Source of the DNA: CAZUFB01 sp048173955
GTDB taxonomy: Bacteria; Actinomycetota; Coriobacteriia; Coriobacteriales; UMGS124
Length of the DNA stretch: 20,369 nucleotides
Direction of reading: 5' to 3'
NCBI GenBank assembly: GCA_048173955.1
Contig: DBEYOB010000043.1
Location: 1 to 20,369 of the forward strand
Shown: positions 1 to 8,458 of the stretch, one piece after another
Position numbering within the stretch: the stretch's first letter is position 1
Layout: every line of letters starts with the position of its first letter
Notes under the pieces: model-generated
What the model was told of the DNA's origin: nothing
The model's input: the letters and a program-made list of their open reading frames with translations, nothing else
The model's database searches: none
Translations under genes and position numbers: made by a program

Positions 1-98
1 GGCGCTGCCCGCGGGTGGCGCGGCGCCCCGGCTGACCTGGGGCGGCGCGCCGACAAGCCACCGTACGCCCGCGGGCGGCGAGGCGTGCCCCGCAGGTT

Positions 99-149
99 CA
101 AGTCCTGCAAGTCTGCAAGTCCCGCAAGTCTGCAAGTCCCACAAGTCTG
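99..149. repeat. 17-bp tandem repeat, three copies
   Basis: Three adjacent 17-bp units lie at 99-115, 116-132 and 133-149. Each reads CAAGTC, two or three variable pyrimidine/purine positions, then CAAGTCTG. AAGTC recurs at alternating 9- and 8-bp spacing. The first unit is preceded by GCAGGTT, so it also forms a tRNA T-arm-like hairpin (92-108), but no complete tRNA can be folded around it. Confidence 0.85.
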
Positions 150-364
150 CACCACCGGCTTTCCGCGTGCGCCGCGGGCGCGCCCCCATCGCGCCCGCGG
201 CCGCGAAAGCCTCTGGTGACGTGCAGCCGAAGCGCGGATCGGTCCCCCTCCCTTTCCCGATCCGCACCCGGCCGCCGGCGCCGCCCGTGCGGGCGTTCCG
301 CCGGCCGCGATCGCTGCACGCCTCCAGGGGCTTTCGCCGCGACCTTGGGGATGCGCGCGGGTTG

Positions 365-516
365 TCTGAAAAACCGCGCGTTACGAACGATTTGGGAACG
401 GGTTGGAACGGCGTTTGGAAAATCAGCTTGCCAAATTGCCAATCGTTTCATACATCCTGACCCCACTGCGGCAGTTTTCGCGGTGCGAAATCGTTCGCAA
501 CGTCGTTTTTTTCAGA
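365..516. repeat. Family A inverted-repeat element, copy 1 (152 bp)
   Basis: The left arm (365-393) and right arm (488-516, read on the other strand) are both 29 bp and match at 23 of 29 positions. Both start TCTGAAAAA and end in CGTTRCGAACGATTT; the differences cluster in the five bases between these blocks. The interior is less GC-rich than its surroundings, has GAACG at 385, 396 and 406 (about one helical turn apart) and an ACTGC/GCAGT mini-palindrome near 471-481. No transposase is encoded. Copy 2 at 7313-7464 has the same arms and exactly the same length. Confidence 0.85.
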
Positions 517-672
517 TTCGGCCCGAATCCCGCTGCCCGGGCTTCCCGGTCTGCCCGTCCGGCCGTCCGGCCATCCGGTTGCCACGGCCCTGCCGGCCCG
601 CCCGGCAGCCCCGGCCCGTCCGGGCCGCGGCGCATCCCCAGCCGTTCCCCGTGCCCATGAAAGGATCTGCCC

Positions 673-1986
673 ATGTCGAACCAGACCCCTGCCGTCCCGC
701 CCGTCGCCCCGCCCGCCGTCCTGTCCCGGACGGCCACGCCCTCCGCGGCCTGCGCCGCGCCGAAGGCCCGTGCGCCGCGCAACGCCCTCGGCGTCCTCGA
801 GCGGCTCGACGGCCCCGACGTCAAGGTCCACCCGAACCGCTGCGTCGAGGTGCGCAACCGCAACGCCGGGTGCCACGCCTGCGCCGATGCCTGCGCGAGC
901 GGGGCCATCTCGGTCGTCGACGGGCTCCTCAGCGTCGACGCGTCCCGGTGCATCGGCTGCGGGACCTGCGCGACGGTGTGTCCCACCTGCGCCCTCGAGG
1001 CGCGTCACCCCGAGGACGACGACCTGCTCGCCCGCCTCGCCGCGGCGCTCGACGCGACCGGCGGCGAGGTGGCGGTGGCCTGCACCAGGAAGCTCGACGC
1101 GGCGTTCGGTTCCTACGACGAGCGCAGGGTGGTCGAGGTCACCTGCCTCGGCCGCGTCGACGAGAGCCTGGTAGCCGCCCTGGCCGAGCGGGGGTGCGAG
1201 CGCCTGACGCTCGTCGGGCACCGCTGCGCGTCCTGCGAGCACGTCGCCGGCTTCCGCGCCGCCGAGGCGGTGTGCGAGAGCGCGTCGTCGCTGCTCGAGG
1301 CCTGGGGTTCCCCCATCGAGATCGCGGTCGCCGACGAGCTGCCCGCCTGCGTGCGGACCGCGGCGCCCTTTGCCGCCGCAATCCCCGGCGGCGCGACCTC
1401 CGACCTCGCAATCCCCGACGGCGCGCCCGCCCGGCGGGCGTCCTCCCTGCGAAGCGGCGGGGAGCCCGCTTTCGACGGCGCCTCCGAGGACGCTGCGGGC
1501 GCCGACGCCGAGCCGGAGCGCGTCCTGCCCCAGAAGGTCGGGCGCGACGGCACGCTGCCGCACCACGTGCCCACCCGCCGCGGCAGGCTGCTCGCCTCGC
1601 TGAACGCCCTGGGCGCCCCGTCCGAGACGACCGTGTCGAGCCGCCTGTGGGGCACGGTCTCGTTCGACACCGACGCCTGCGGGTCGTGCCGCCTGTGCGC
1701 CGTGTTCTGCCCCACCGGGGCCCTGGCCAAGTTCGACGACCGCGCGACGGGCGTGTTCGGCATCGAGCACACCCCCGCCAAGTGCGTCAAGTGCCGCTGC
1801 TGCGCTGACATCTGCCCCAAGGGCGCCATCTCGATCACCGAGGAGATCTTCGCCCCCGACATCGTCGACGGGCACGTCGAGCGCTTCGAGATGCGCCCGC
1901 GCGAGATCGAGCCCGGCAAGCCCGCGACGGTCGTCAAGACGATGCGCAAGCTGCTCTCCGACTCGAAGTTCGTGAACTTCGCCTAA
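673..1986 (+). CDS. Polyferredoxin: four 4Fe-4S motifs around an MvhD-like cysteine domain
   Basis: A 437-residue cytoplasmic electron-transfer protein is predicted; there is no signal peptide or membrane segment. Residues 57-74 hold a loose first cluster motif (C57, C67, C70, C74), followed by a canonical CxxCxxCxxxCP at 93-103. The middle (about 130-220) carries C137, a C158-L-G-R motif, C175 and C185-x-x-C188, in the order seen in the MvhD/hydrogenase iron-sulfur subunit family. A disordered Ala/Pro/Gly linker (about 230-300) leads to a second ferredoxin domain with CxxCxxCxxxCP at 336-346 and 371-381, the last with an extra C376. The start is supported by AAAGGA just upstream. It is the first of five + strand genes that include a TorD chaperone, so I infer a role in supplying electrons to, or building, a molybdo- or iron-sulfur enzyme. 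The partner enzyme is not in view. Confidence 0.85.
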   Translation: MSNQTPAVPPVAPPAVLSRTATPSAACAAPKARAPRNALGVLERLDGPDVKVHPNRCVEVRNRNAGCHACADACASGAISVVDGLLSVDASRCIGCGTCATVCPTCALEARHPEDDDLLARLAAALDATGGEVAVACTRKLDAAFGSYDERRVVEVTCLGRVDESLVAALAERGCERLTLVGHRCASCEHVAGFRAAEAVCESASSLLEAWGSPIEIAVADELPACVRTAAPFAAAIPGGATSDLAIPDGAPARRASSLRSGGEPAFDGASEDAAGADAEPERVLPQKVGRDGTLPHHVPTRRGRLLASLNALGAPSETTVSSRLWGTVSFDTDACGSCRLCAVFCPTGALAKFDDRATGVFGIEHTPAKCVKCRCCADICPKGAISITEEIFAPDIVDGHVERFEMRPREIEPGKPATVVKTMRKLLSDSKFVNFA

Positions 1987-2033
1987 AGAGCCGGGGCCGC
2001 CCCGCGCCGCCGGACCGTCCCGGCGCGGGCCCT

Positions 2034-2110
2034 CCCGACCCGACCCGATCGGACCGAATCCGACCGGGCCCGACCCAACTCGACCCATACCCGACCCACC
2101 CGATCCGACC
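2034..2110. repeat. Degenerate ~10-bp CGACC array
   Basis: Between the polyferredoxin stop and the next ribosome binding site, CGACC/CGATC words recur about every 10 bp, roughly eight times, with drifting copies such as CCCGACCCAA and CTCGACCCAT. The array ends directly against AGAGGAG (2111-2117). Confidence 0.65.
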
Positions 2111-2125
2111 AGAGGAGCGATTCCC

Positions 2126-2992
2126 ATGCCCGCCATGAACCCCATCGACCCCAACGCCTACGACCCGACCGACGAGTCGCCCGACGCCCTGGTCGCCGAG
2201 GCCGACTTCGACCCGCTGGGGGAGGAGGACGCCTCCGTCGACTGCAAGGGCTTCGCGATGCCCGGCGCCGGCGTCGCCGAGGCGGAGCGCGCCGCCGCGC
2301 CCGACGAGGAGGACGTCCTGCCCTACCTGGGCAACCCCGACGAGAGCCACATCCCCGAGGTCAAGGTCGACGACCGCCCCGCCGAGACGCGCATCGCCGA
2401 GCTCCTCTCCCGCATGAAGACGCGCCGCAAGGTGCTGCTGGGCGTGCTCGCCCTGTGCGCCGAGCCCGTCTGCGCCGCCGACGTGTACACGAAGGTCGAC
2501 GAGATGCAGGAGGCCCAGCGCTCGGTGTTCGACGGCCCCGCCCTCTGCGCGCTCCTGGAGCGCGCGGGCGCCCTCGAGCAGCTGCGCGAGGAGGCCCACG
2601 AGCCGCGCGTCGTCGAGGTCGACGGTGTGGAGTGCCTGGAGCCTGCCGGCGAGGTCGAGGTCCGCTTCCGCACGACGCCCGCCGGCCTTGCGGCGCTCGA
2701 GGCGGACAGGCCGGCCGACCGCCTGCGCGAGGTGTTCGAGCGCGACGCCGTCTACAAGCCGATCTACCTGCGTATCCTCAAGGCATGCGGCGAGGAGGGC
2801 GGCAAGAGCGCCAAGGAGCTCGGCGAGCTCGTCGACCGCGACCCGCTCGTGCAGAGCCCCCGCTTCTGGGCGGCGCACTTCTTCAACATCCTGGGCGAGT
2901 GCGACGCCCTGACCTGGAACAGGACGTGGAAGACGACCGACGTCGGCTGGCGTGCGATCGAGGAGCTCGAGCTCGAGGGCGTCGCCTGCTAA
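2126..2992 (+). CDS. Acidic winged-helix-like protein, function unknown
   Basis: This 288-residue protein has no name I recognise. The first ~85 residues are very acidic and probably disordered (many Asp, Glu and Pro). The rest looks like two winged-helix-type segments. One starts around residue 85 with helices reading TRIAELLSRM and RRKVLLGVLALC. The other starts around residue 208 with KPIYLRILKAC, then KSAKELGELV, and ends TTDVGWRAIEEL, as in DNA-binding or scaffold winged helices. No catalytic motif or membrane segment is visible. AGAGGAG lies 8 bp before the ATG at 2126, which favours it over the ATG at 2135. Its place between the polyferredoxin and the TorD chaperone suggests a regulator or adaptor of the same redox system; this is inferred from position only. 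Confidence 0.75.
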   Translation: MPAMNPIDPNAYDPTDESPDALVAEADFDPLGEEDASVDCKGFAMPGAGVAEAERAAAPDEEDVLPYLGNPDESHIPEVKVDDRPAETRIAELLSRMKTRRKVLLGVLALCAEPVCAADVYTKVDEMQEAQRSVFDGPALCALLERAGALEQLREEAHEPRVVEVDGVECLEPAGEVEVRFRTTPAGLAALEADRPADRLREVFERDAVYKPIYLRILKACGEEGGKSAKELGELVDRDPLVQSPRFWAAHFFNILGECDALTWNRTWKTTDVGWRAIEELELEGVAC

Positions 2993-3127
2993 AGCCGGCG
3001 TCCCTTTTGCCGCCGACCTGTCGGCGCCGCGCCTCCGGGCCGCCCTTCGACATCGCGCCGGCACCGGCCGCATCGCCGACCGTCTGTACCCGCCCCATCA
3101 CGATTCCATCACTCTGGAGGTTACCCC

Positions 3128-3889
3128 ATGGCCACCATGACCGCCGTCAAGACCGAAACCGCCCCCGCTGCCGCCGCGCCCGCCCCCGCCGACGGGCAGC
3201 TCTCGCTCGGGGAGTTCGCGGACGTCAACGAGCGCCGCGCGCGCTCCTACTCCCTGCTCGCGCGCCTCTACGCCAAGGAGGTCGACCGCGCACTGCTCGA
3301 CGAGCTCCGCGCGATACGCTTCCCCGTCTCGACGGGCAACGCCGACGTCGACGAGGGCATGCGGCTCGTCGCCGGCTACCTGAGCAACGTGTGGGACGGC
3401 ACGGTCCAGGAGCTCGCGGTCGACTACGTTCACTGTTTCATCGGCAGCGGGATGGACGCCTTCTCGGCCGCCTACCCCTACGAGTCCGTGTACACGAGCC
3501 CCAAGCGCCTCATGATGCAGGAGGCGCGCGACGAGGTGCTTGCCATCTACCGCAGCCAGGGCCTCGACAAGGCGAAGGAGTGGAAGGAGAGCGAGGACCA
3601 CATCGCCGCCGAGTGCGCGTTCATGGCGGAGCTCGCGACCCGCACGGCAAAGGCGTGCCGCGCCGGCGACGAGGAGGCCGTCGAGAGCCTGCTCAAGACG
3701 CAGCTCAACTTCCTGTCCGACCACCTCTACGCCTGGACGGGCATGATGACCGCCGACATGCGCGGCTATGCGCGCACCGACCTCTACCGGGGTCTGGCCG
3801 CCTACACCGACGGCTTTCTGACGAGCGACCGCGAGACGCTTGCCGGCGTGCTCGGCGTCGACCTGGACGCCGAAGAGGACTGCCGCTAG
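3128..3889 (+). CDS. TorD/DmsD-family redox enzyme maturation chaperone
   Basis: A 253-residue, all-helical cytoplasmic protein. TorD-family chaperones bind the twin-arginine leader of molybdopterin oxidoreductases and keep the enzyme unfolded or cofactor-ready before export. Family hallmarks are a DYVHCFIGSG segment (99-108), AYPYESVYTS (115-124) followed by LMM, then EDHIAAECAFMAELA (156-170) and FLSDHLYAW (195-203), which correspond to the conserved ligand-binding helices. The N-terminal ~25 residues are an Ala/Pro-rich extension. GGAGG at 3116-3120, 7 bp before the ATG, supports this start; M4 at 3137 is a poorer option. No molybdo-enzyme is in the window, so its client is either upstream of position 1 or encoded elsewhere. 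Confidence 0.88.
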   Translation: MATMTAVKTETAPAAAAPAPADGQLSLGEFADVNERRARSYSLLARLYAKEVDRALLDELRAIRFPVSTGNADVDEGMRLVAGYLSNVWDGTVQELAVDYVHCFIGSGMDAFSAAYPYESVYTSPKRLMMQEARDEVLAIYRSQGLDKAKEWKESEDHIAAECAFMAELATRTAKACRAGDEEAVESLLKTQLNFLSDHLYAWTGMMTADMRGYARTDLYRGLAAYTDGFLTSDRETLAGVLGVDLDAEEDCR

Positions 3890-4051
3890 GTCGGACGGGC
3901 CGCCGCGGCGCGACGTGCGGCCGCCAGGGCGCCCGGGGGAGGGGCGATCCGGCGATTGGGCACATGGGGAGGGTCGCTCTTCCGCCGGGTGCCCTGGCTG
4001 CCCCGCGCGCGTCGCCGCGACGGCGGGAATCGAGGGAAAGGTGCGGTCGCC

Positions 4052-6013
4052 ATGGCCGAACGGAACACAAGCGGCGCCCCGTCGTACTGCGGCGCCGAAT
4101 CGGTCGTCGCCGTCGTGGGCGCGGTCGGAACGGGAAAGACCCAGGCGCTCGTCGAGCGCGTGGAGGCGTTTTTGCGGGAGGGCGGCGAGCCCGGAGACGC
4201 GCTCGTCCTCGCGGCGGGCCCGGCGGCTGCGGACGCCCTCGCCGCGCGCATCGCATCCGCCTGCGGGGAGCGCGGCCGCAGCGTGCGCGTCACGACGCCG
4301 CTGAGCCTTGCGCGCATGGTCCTTGCGGAATGTGCCGACGCCTGTGTCCTCGGGGGCCGCGCGCACGTCCTCGCCGACTTCGAGGCGAACTTCTTCCTCG
4401 AGGACATGCGCGTCACCGGCATCAAGCAGCGGCGCCTCAAGGAGATGCTCAAGTTCCTGCAGCGCGGGTGGTCCGAGATGCGCGATGACGAGGAGGGCTG
4501 GCTCGTCACGGGGGAGGAGGTCGCGCTCAACGACTTCGCCCGCAGCCGCCTTGCGTTCATGGGCTCGCTCGTGCGCGCCGAGGCGACGGCGGCGTGCGTG
4601 CGCCTGCTGACGTCTCCCGAGGGCGCGCCGGTGCTCGAACGCGAACGGCGCGGGCTCGTCGTCGCCGACGACTTCGGGTCGATGAGTCGCGCGAGCCAGC
4701 GCCTCGCCGGCCTGCTCGCCCGCACGTGCCTGGCGGTCGGCTGGGACCCGGTGGGCGGCCTGGAGGGCGAGGAGCCCTACGGGTACGCCGCGGGACTGGA
4801 CGAGCTCGTCCGGGCGGCCGAGGGGCGCGGCGCGCGCAGCGAGCGGATCGACCTGGCGTGGAGCATGCAGGAGGAGGCTCCGGCGCGCGTCGTGGGGAAC
4901 CTGTTCGCCCAGGAGTGCCTGGCAGGGTGCGCCGCCTGCGCCCCGCGCGTCCGACCGTCGGCCGGGAAGGGGTCGTTCACCGTCGAGACGGCGGGCGGCA
5001 TCTCCGGCGAGATGGGCCTGGTCGCTGCGGAGGTCGCCTCCTGCCTGGAGCGGGGCATGCGCCCGGAGGAGGTCTTCGTCGTCGCCCCCACGGAGGCGTG
5101 GGCGAGGCGCGCGTGCGACGCCCTGGCCGCCGCCGGCGTCGCGGCGAGCCGCCTCGGGACGAGGCAGGCGATCGGCGGGGACATACGCGACCTGTCGAAA
5201 TGCGCCGCCGCGCGCGCCTACACCGCGCTCCACCTCGCCGCAGACCCCCGCAGCGACGCCGCCTGGCGCGCCTGGTGTGGGTTCGGCGACTACCTTGCCT
5301 GCTCGGTGGGCGTGAGCGCCCTCGCCGACCGCATGGCGCAGGGCGGTCCGGCAGCGGCGGGCGCCCTGGCGCGCGCGTCCGAGGGCTGCGGCGCCGACGG
5401 GTCGGTTCAAGACGTTCCCGACGCCCGGAAGATCGCCGCCCGGCGCACGGCGGGCGAGCGCATGCTCGATGCGGCGGCCGGCCTGCGCGGTCTCGACCTG
5501 CTCGCGCTGCTTGCGCGCGAGGCGGCGGGGGCGGAGTATGCGGCGCTGCCGTCCGAGCTGACGACCCTGATCGGGGAGGTCGGTCCCGACGAGACGGCCG
5601 CCGAGCTGTTCGCCCGGGCCGAGCGCAACCTCCTCGCCCCGACGTTCGCCCCCGGGTGCGTCCGGGTGGGCGGGCCCGACGCGCTGGTGGGCCAGGCCCC
5701 GCGCGCCGTGGTGCTGTGCGGCATGGTGAACGGGCTGGTGCCGAGCCTCGAGTACTTCGACGCGTCTCTGGCGACCATCGAGGCCCAGGACAAGATGCAC
5801 GAGCGCCTCGTCAGGCGCCTCGTCGGCACGTGCGGCAAGGCGCGCGAGCGCATCGTGTGCACCGGGTTCGCGCGTGCCGGCGTCGTCGCATGCGAGACGC
5901 TGCGCCTCAAGGGCGAGCGCATCCGCCTGTGCGGCGGCAAACGGGTCTGCGAGTTTGGGCCGAGCGTTGCCGTACAATACCTGCGCGGCGAAAAACTCGC
6001 CCGCGAACGCTGA
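4052..6013 (+). CDS. Degenerate superfamily-1 (UvrD/Rep-like) helicase-type NTPase
   Basis: A 653-residue protein with one clear P-loop, GAVGTGKT (23-30), and a Walker B-like VVADDFGS (203-210) where active helicases have DE-x-Q. The motif III region reads AVGWDPVGG (228-236) instead of the usual GDxxQ. A later segment, FTVETAGGISGEMG followed by VFVVAPTEAWARRACDAL (about 309-358), resembles the start of the second RecA domain. Near residue 537-570 a VRVGGPDALVGQAPRAVVL segment takes the place of the TxHxxKGLE motif V. Nucleotide binding is therefore likely, but DNA unwinding is doubtful. The start chosen at 4052 has AGGGAAAGG upstream; an in-frame TTG at 3956 would add 32 Arg-rich residues. 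It follows the TorD gene by 162 bp and precedes the PPIase-less chaperone by 84 bp. AddB/RecB-type relatives are an alternative, though no nuclease motif is seen. Confidence 0.75.
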   Translation: MAERNTSGAPSYCGAESVVAVVGAVGTGKTQALVERVEAFLREGGEPGDALVLAAGPAAADALAARIASACGERGRSVRVTTPLSLARMVLAECADACVLGGRAHVLADFEANFFLEDMRVTGIKQRRLKEMLKFLQRGWSEMRDDEEGWLVTGEEVALNDFARSRLAFMGSLVRAEATAACVRLLTSPEGAPVLERERRGLVVADDFGSMSRASQRLAGLLARTCLAVGWDPVGGLEGEEPYGYAAGLDELVRAAEGRGARSERIDLAWSMQEEAPARVVGNLFAQECLAGCAACAPRVRPSAGKGSFTVETAGGISGEMGLVAAEVASCLERGMRPEEVFVVAPTEAWARRACDALAAAGVAASRLGTRQAIGGDIRDLSKCAAARAYTALHLAADPRSDAAWRAWCGFGDYLACSVGVSALADRMAQGGPAAAGALARASEGCGADGSVQDVPDARKIAARRTAGERMLDAAAGLRGLDLLALLAREAAGAEYAALPSELTTLIGEVGPDETAAELFARAERNLLAPTFAPGCVRVGGPDALVGQAPRAVVLCGMVNGLVPSLEYFDASLATIEAQDKMHERLVRRLVGTCGKARERIVCTGFARAGVVACETLRLKGERIRLCGGKRVCEFGPSVAVQYLRGEKLARER

Positions 6014-6097
6014 CGCCCCGAACGCGACCGCGCCGAACGCCGGCGCGCCGCCGCGGGGATGCGCCGGCGCGTACCCGTCACAAGGAGGATTACCGCG

Positions 6098-7207
<1,110 letters not shown>

Positions 7208-7585
7208 GGCGCGCGGAGCCGCTGCCGGCTGGCGGCCGGCCGGCGGTCGGGCGGGCGACGGGTGACCGGCGGGCGGCTGGCGGATAGCCGGCGGGCGGCG
7301 GGTAGCCGGATGGCTGAAAAAATTGCCGTTGCGAACGGTTTGAAAGGACGAAGGGCGGGCTGGAGGGGAGTGAACGGAAGGTTAATCTACCAATAAGGTA
7401 AACCAACCTTCATTTTTCACCATTCCCGCCCTTCGAAATCGTTCGCAACGTGCAATTCTTCAGACATCCGCCCGTTTCTCAGCCCGCTCGTGTCCTCCCC
7501 CCGTACGGCATCCCGAAAGGCATCGCGAACGTTATCCCGAAACGCCTGCGCTTGGAAGCGCTCGCAACGCGAAAGGAGGCGCGCC
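7208..7585. other. Non-coding gap with GGC-rich repeats and family A copy 2
   Basis: No gene is supported here. The left part (about 7225-7311) is a degenerate GCCGGCGGGCGG tandem tract, and the centre is the 152-bp family A element. The right part (7465-7585) is less GC-rich, contains ATCGCGAACG- and CTCGCAACG-like words resembling family A arms, and ends in the AAAGGAGG of the next gene. Confidence 0.55.
7313..7464. repeat. Family A inverted-repeat element, copy 2 (152 bp)
   Basis: The left arm (7313-7341) and right arm (7436-7464, opposite strand) carry the same 29-bp pattern as copy 1: NCTGAA at the outside and CGTTGCGAACGRTTT at the inside. Two more dyads are nested within. CGAAGGGCGGG at 7349-7359 pairs perfectly with 7425-7435. 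A 14-bp imperfect dyad (7378-7391 with 7397-7410, AAGGTT...ACC / GGTA...AACCTT) surrounds the loop AATAA. The whole element could fold as one long hairpin. It lies between two co-directional genes. Confidence 0.88.
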
Positions 7586-8458
7586 GTGGCCGGCTCGCCG
7601 ATCGACTACACGCTGCCCGACTTCACGGTCGGCCTGAAGCGCAACCTCGTGTTTGCCCAGCTGATGCGGGACTGCCCGCAGTTCTTCTTCGACGACGTCC
7701 GCATCCAGAGCGTCTACGGCTGCTTTCCGGGTTGCATCGTGAACGGCGGGAGGGCGTTTGTGCGGGAGCCGTATTCCGCCCGCCAGATCGAGGCGACGTT
7801 CGAGGCGCTCGACGGGCAGGGCATCGCGGCGCGCCTCACCTTCACGAACATGCTTGTGGAGGAGCGCCATCTCGAGGACCCCTACTTCAACCTGATCCTC
7901 GACACCGCCGCCGACCACGGGGCCGGCGTCATCGTCTACTCCGATCTGGTCGACGCATATGTCCGGGCGCGCCACCCCCGCATGGAGCGCACGCTCTCCA
8001 CGACGCGCGAGATTTTGGACGCGGCCGAGCTCAACCGCGCGCTCGGGGCGTTCGACCTCGTGGTGCTCAACTACAACAAGAACAAGGACCTGCCCTTTTT
8101 GGACCAGGTGGAGCACCCGGAGAGGCTCGAGGTCATGGCCAACGAGCTGTGCAACCCCGGTTGCCCCCATCGCAACGAGCACTATCTGCACAACAGCCGC
8201 GACCAGCTGGCGGGGACGGTCACCGAGTTCCGCCGCTGCGATCTGAGCGGCAAGGACTTCTTCAAACTGGCGCCGACCAGCCCGACGATCCTGACCAACG
8301 ACGACGTGCGCACGCTGCACGGGCGCTACGGCGTCCCCCGCTTCAAGATCGTGGGCCGCGGCGTCGCCCCCGACGTCAACCTTGAAAGCTATCTGTACTA
8401 CCTGGTGCGTCCCGAGCACCATTCCGGCCTGCGCGAGGCCCTGCGGGCGATGGTATGA
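7586..8458 (+). CDS. U32-like protein with two CxxxC pairs, function unknown
   Basis: A 290-residue soluble protein. The pattern of alternating beta/alpha segments (LTFTNMLVEE, GVIVYSDLVDAYV, LSTTREIL, FDLVVLNYNKNKD) suggests a TIM-barrel-like fold. Two cysteine pairs stand out: YGCFPGC (C46, C50) and ELCNPGCPHRNEHY (C189, C193), with C218 nearby. U32 peptidase/UbiU-UbiV-type proteins use conserved cysteines to bind a 4Fe-4S cluster, and the C-terminal CPxRxxHY block is reminiscent of that family, so I suggest distant U32 kinship with moderate certainty. GAAAGGAGG stands 6 bp before the GTG at 7586. An upstream GTG at 7490 would add 32 basic residues lying on repeat-flank DNA. It has no partner gene: a repeat gap precedes it and a convergent gene follows. 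Confidence 0.72.
   Translation: MAGSPIDYTLPDFTVGLKRNLVFAQLMRDCPQFFFDDVRIQSVYGCFPGCIVNGGRAFVREPYSARQIEATFEALDGQGIAARLTFTNMLVEERHLEDPYFNLILDTAADHGAGVIVYSDLVDAYVRARHPRMERTLSTTREILDAAELNRALGAFDLVVLNYNKNKDLPFLDQVEHPERLEVMANELCNPGCPHRNEHYLHNSRDQLAGTVTEFRRCDLSGKDFFKLAPTSPTILTNDDVRTLHGRYGVPRFKIVGRGVAPDVNLESYLYYLVRPEHHSGLREALRAMV

Larger units (their letters stand above)
1..672. other. Non-coding left flank with tandem repeats and family A element
   Basis: I see no supportable gene here. The stretch holds a threefold 17-bp tandem repeat (99-149), a 152-bp inverted-repeat element (365-516) and a GC-rich, low-complexity run of CCGGCC-like words (about 530-640) before the ribosome binding site of the first gene. 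Frames stay open across parts of it on both strands, but their translations are Arg/Pro/Ala-rich, as expected for chance reading frames at this GC content. The 3' end of an upstream gene could reach the first bases; nothing in view proves it. Confidence 0.6.

Noticed and set aside
92..108. tRNA T-arm-like hairpin (GCAGG TTCAAGT CCTGC)
   Set aside because: The T-arm is perfect, but no acceptor, D-arm or anticodon stem can be placed upstream and no CCA end follows; the sequence continues into 17-bp repeats. At most a remnant.
99..149. CRISPR-like repeats
   Set aside because: Units are directly adjacent with no unique spacers and no cas genes are present.
365..516. Insertion sequence with transposase
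   Set aside because: 152 bp is too short to encode a transposase; only a non-autonomous or regulatory element is possible.
448..2154. Long minus-strand frame opposite the polyferredoxin
   Set aside because: Low-complexity Gly/Val/Asp translation with no domain, antisense to a gene with four cluster motifs.
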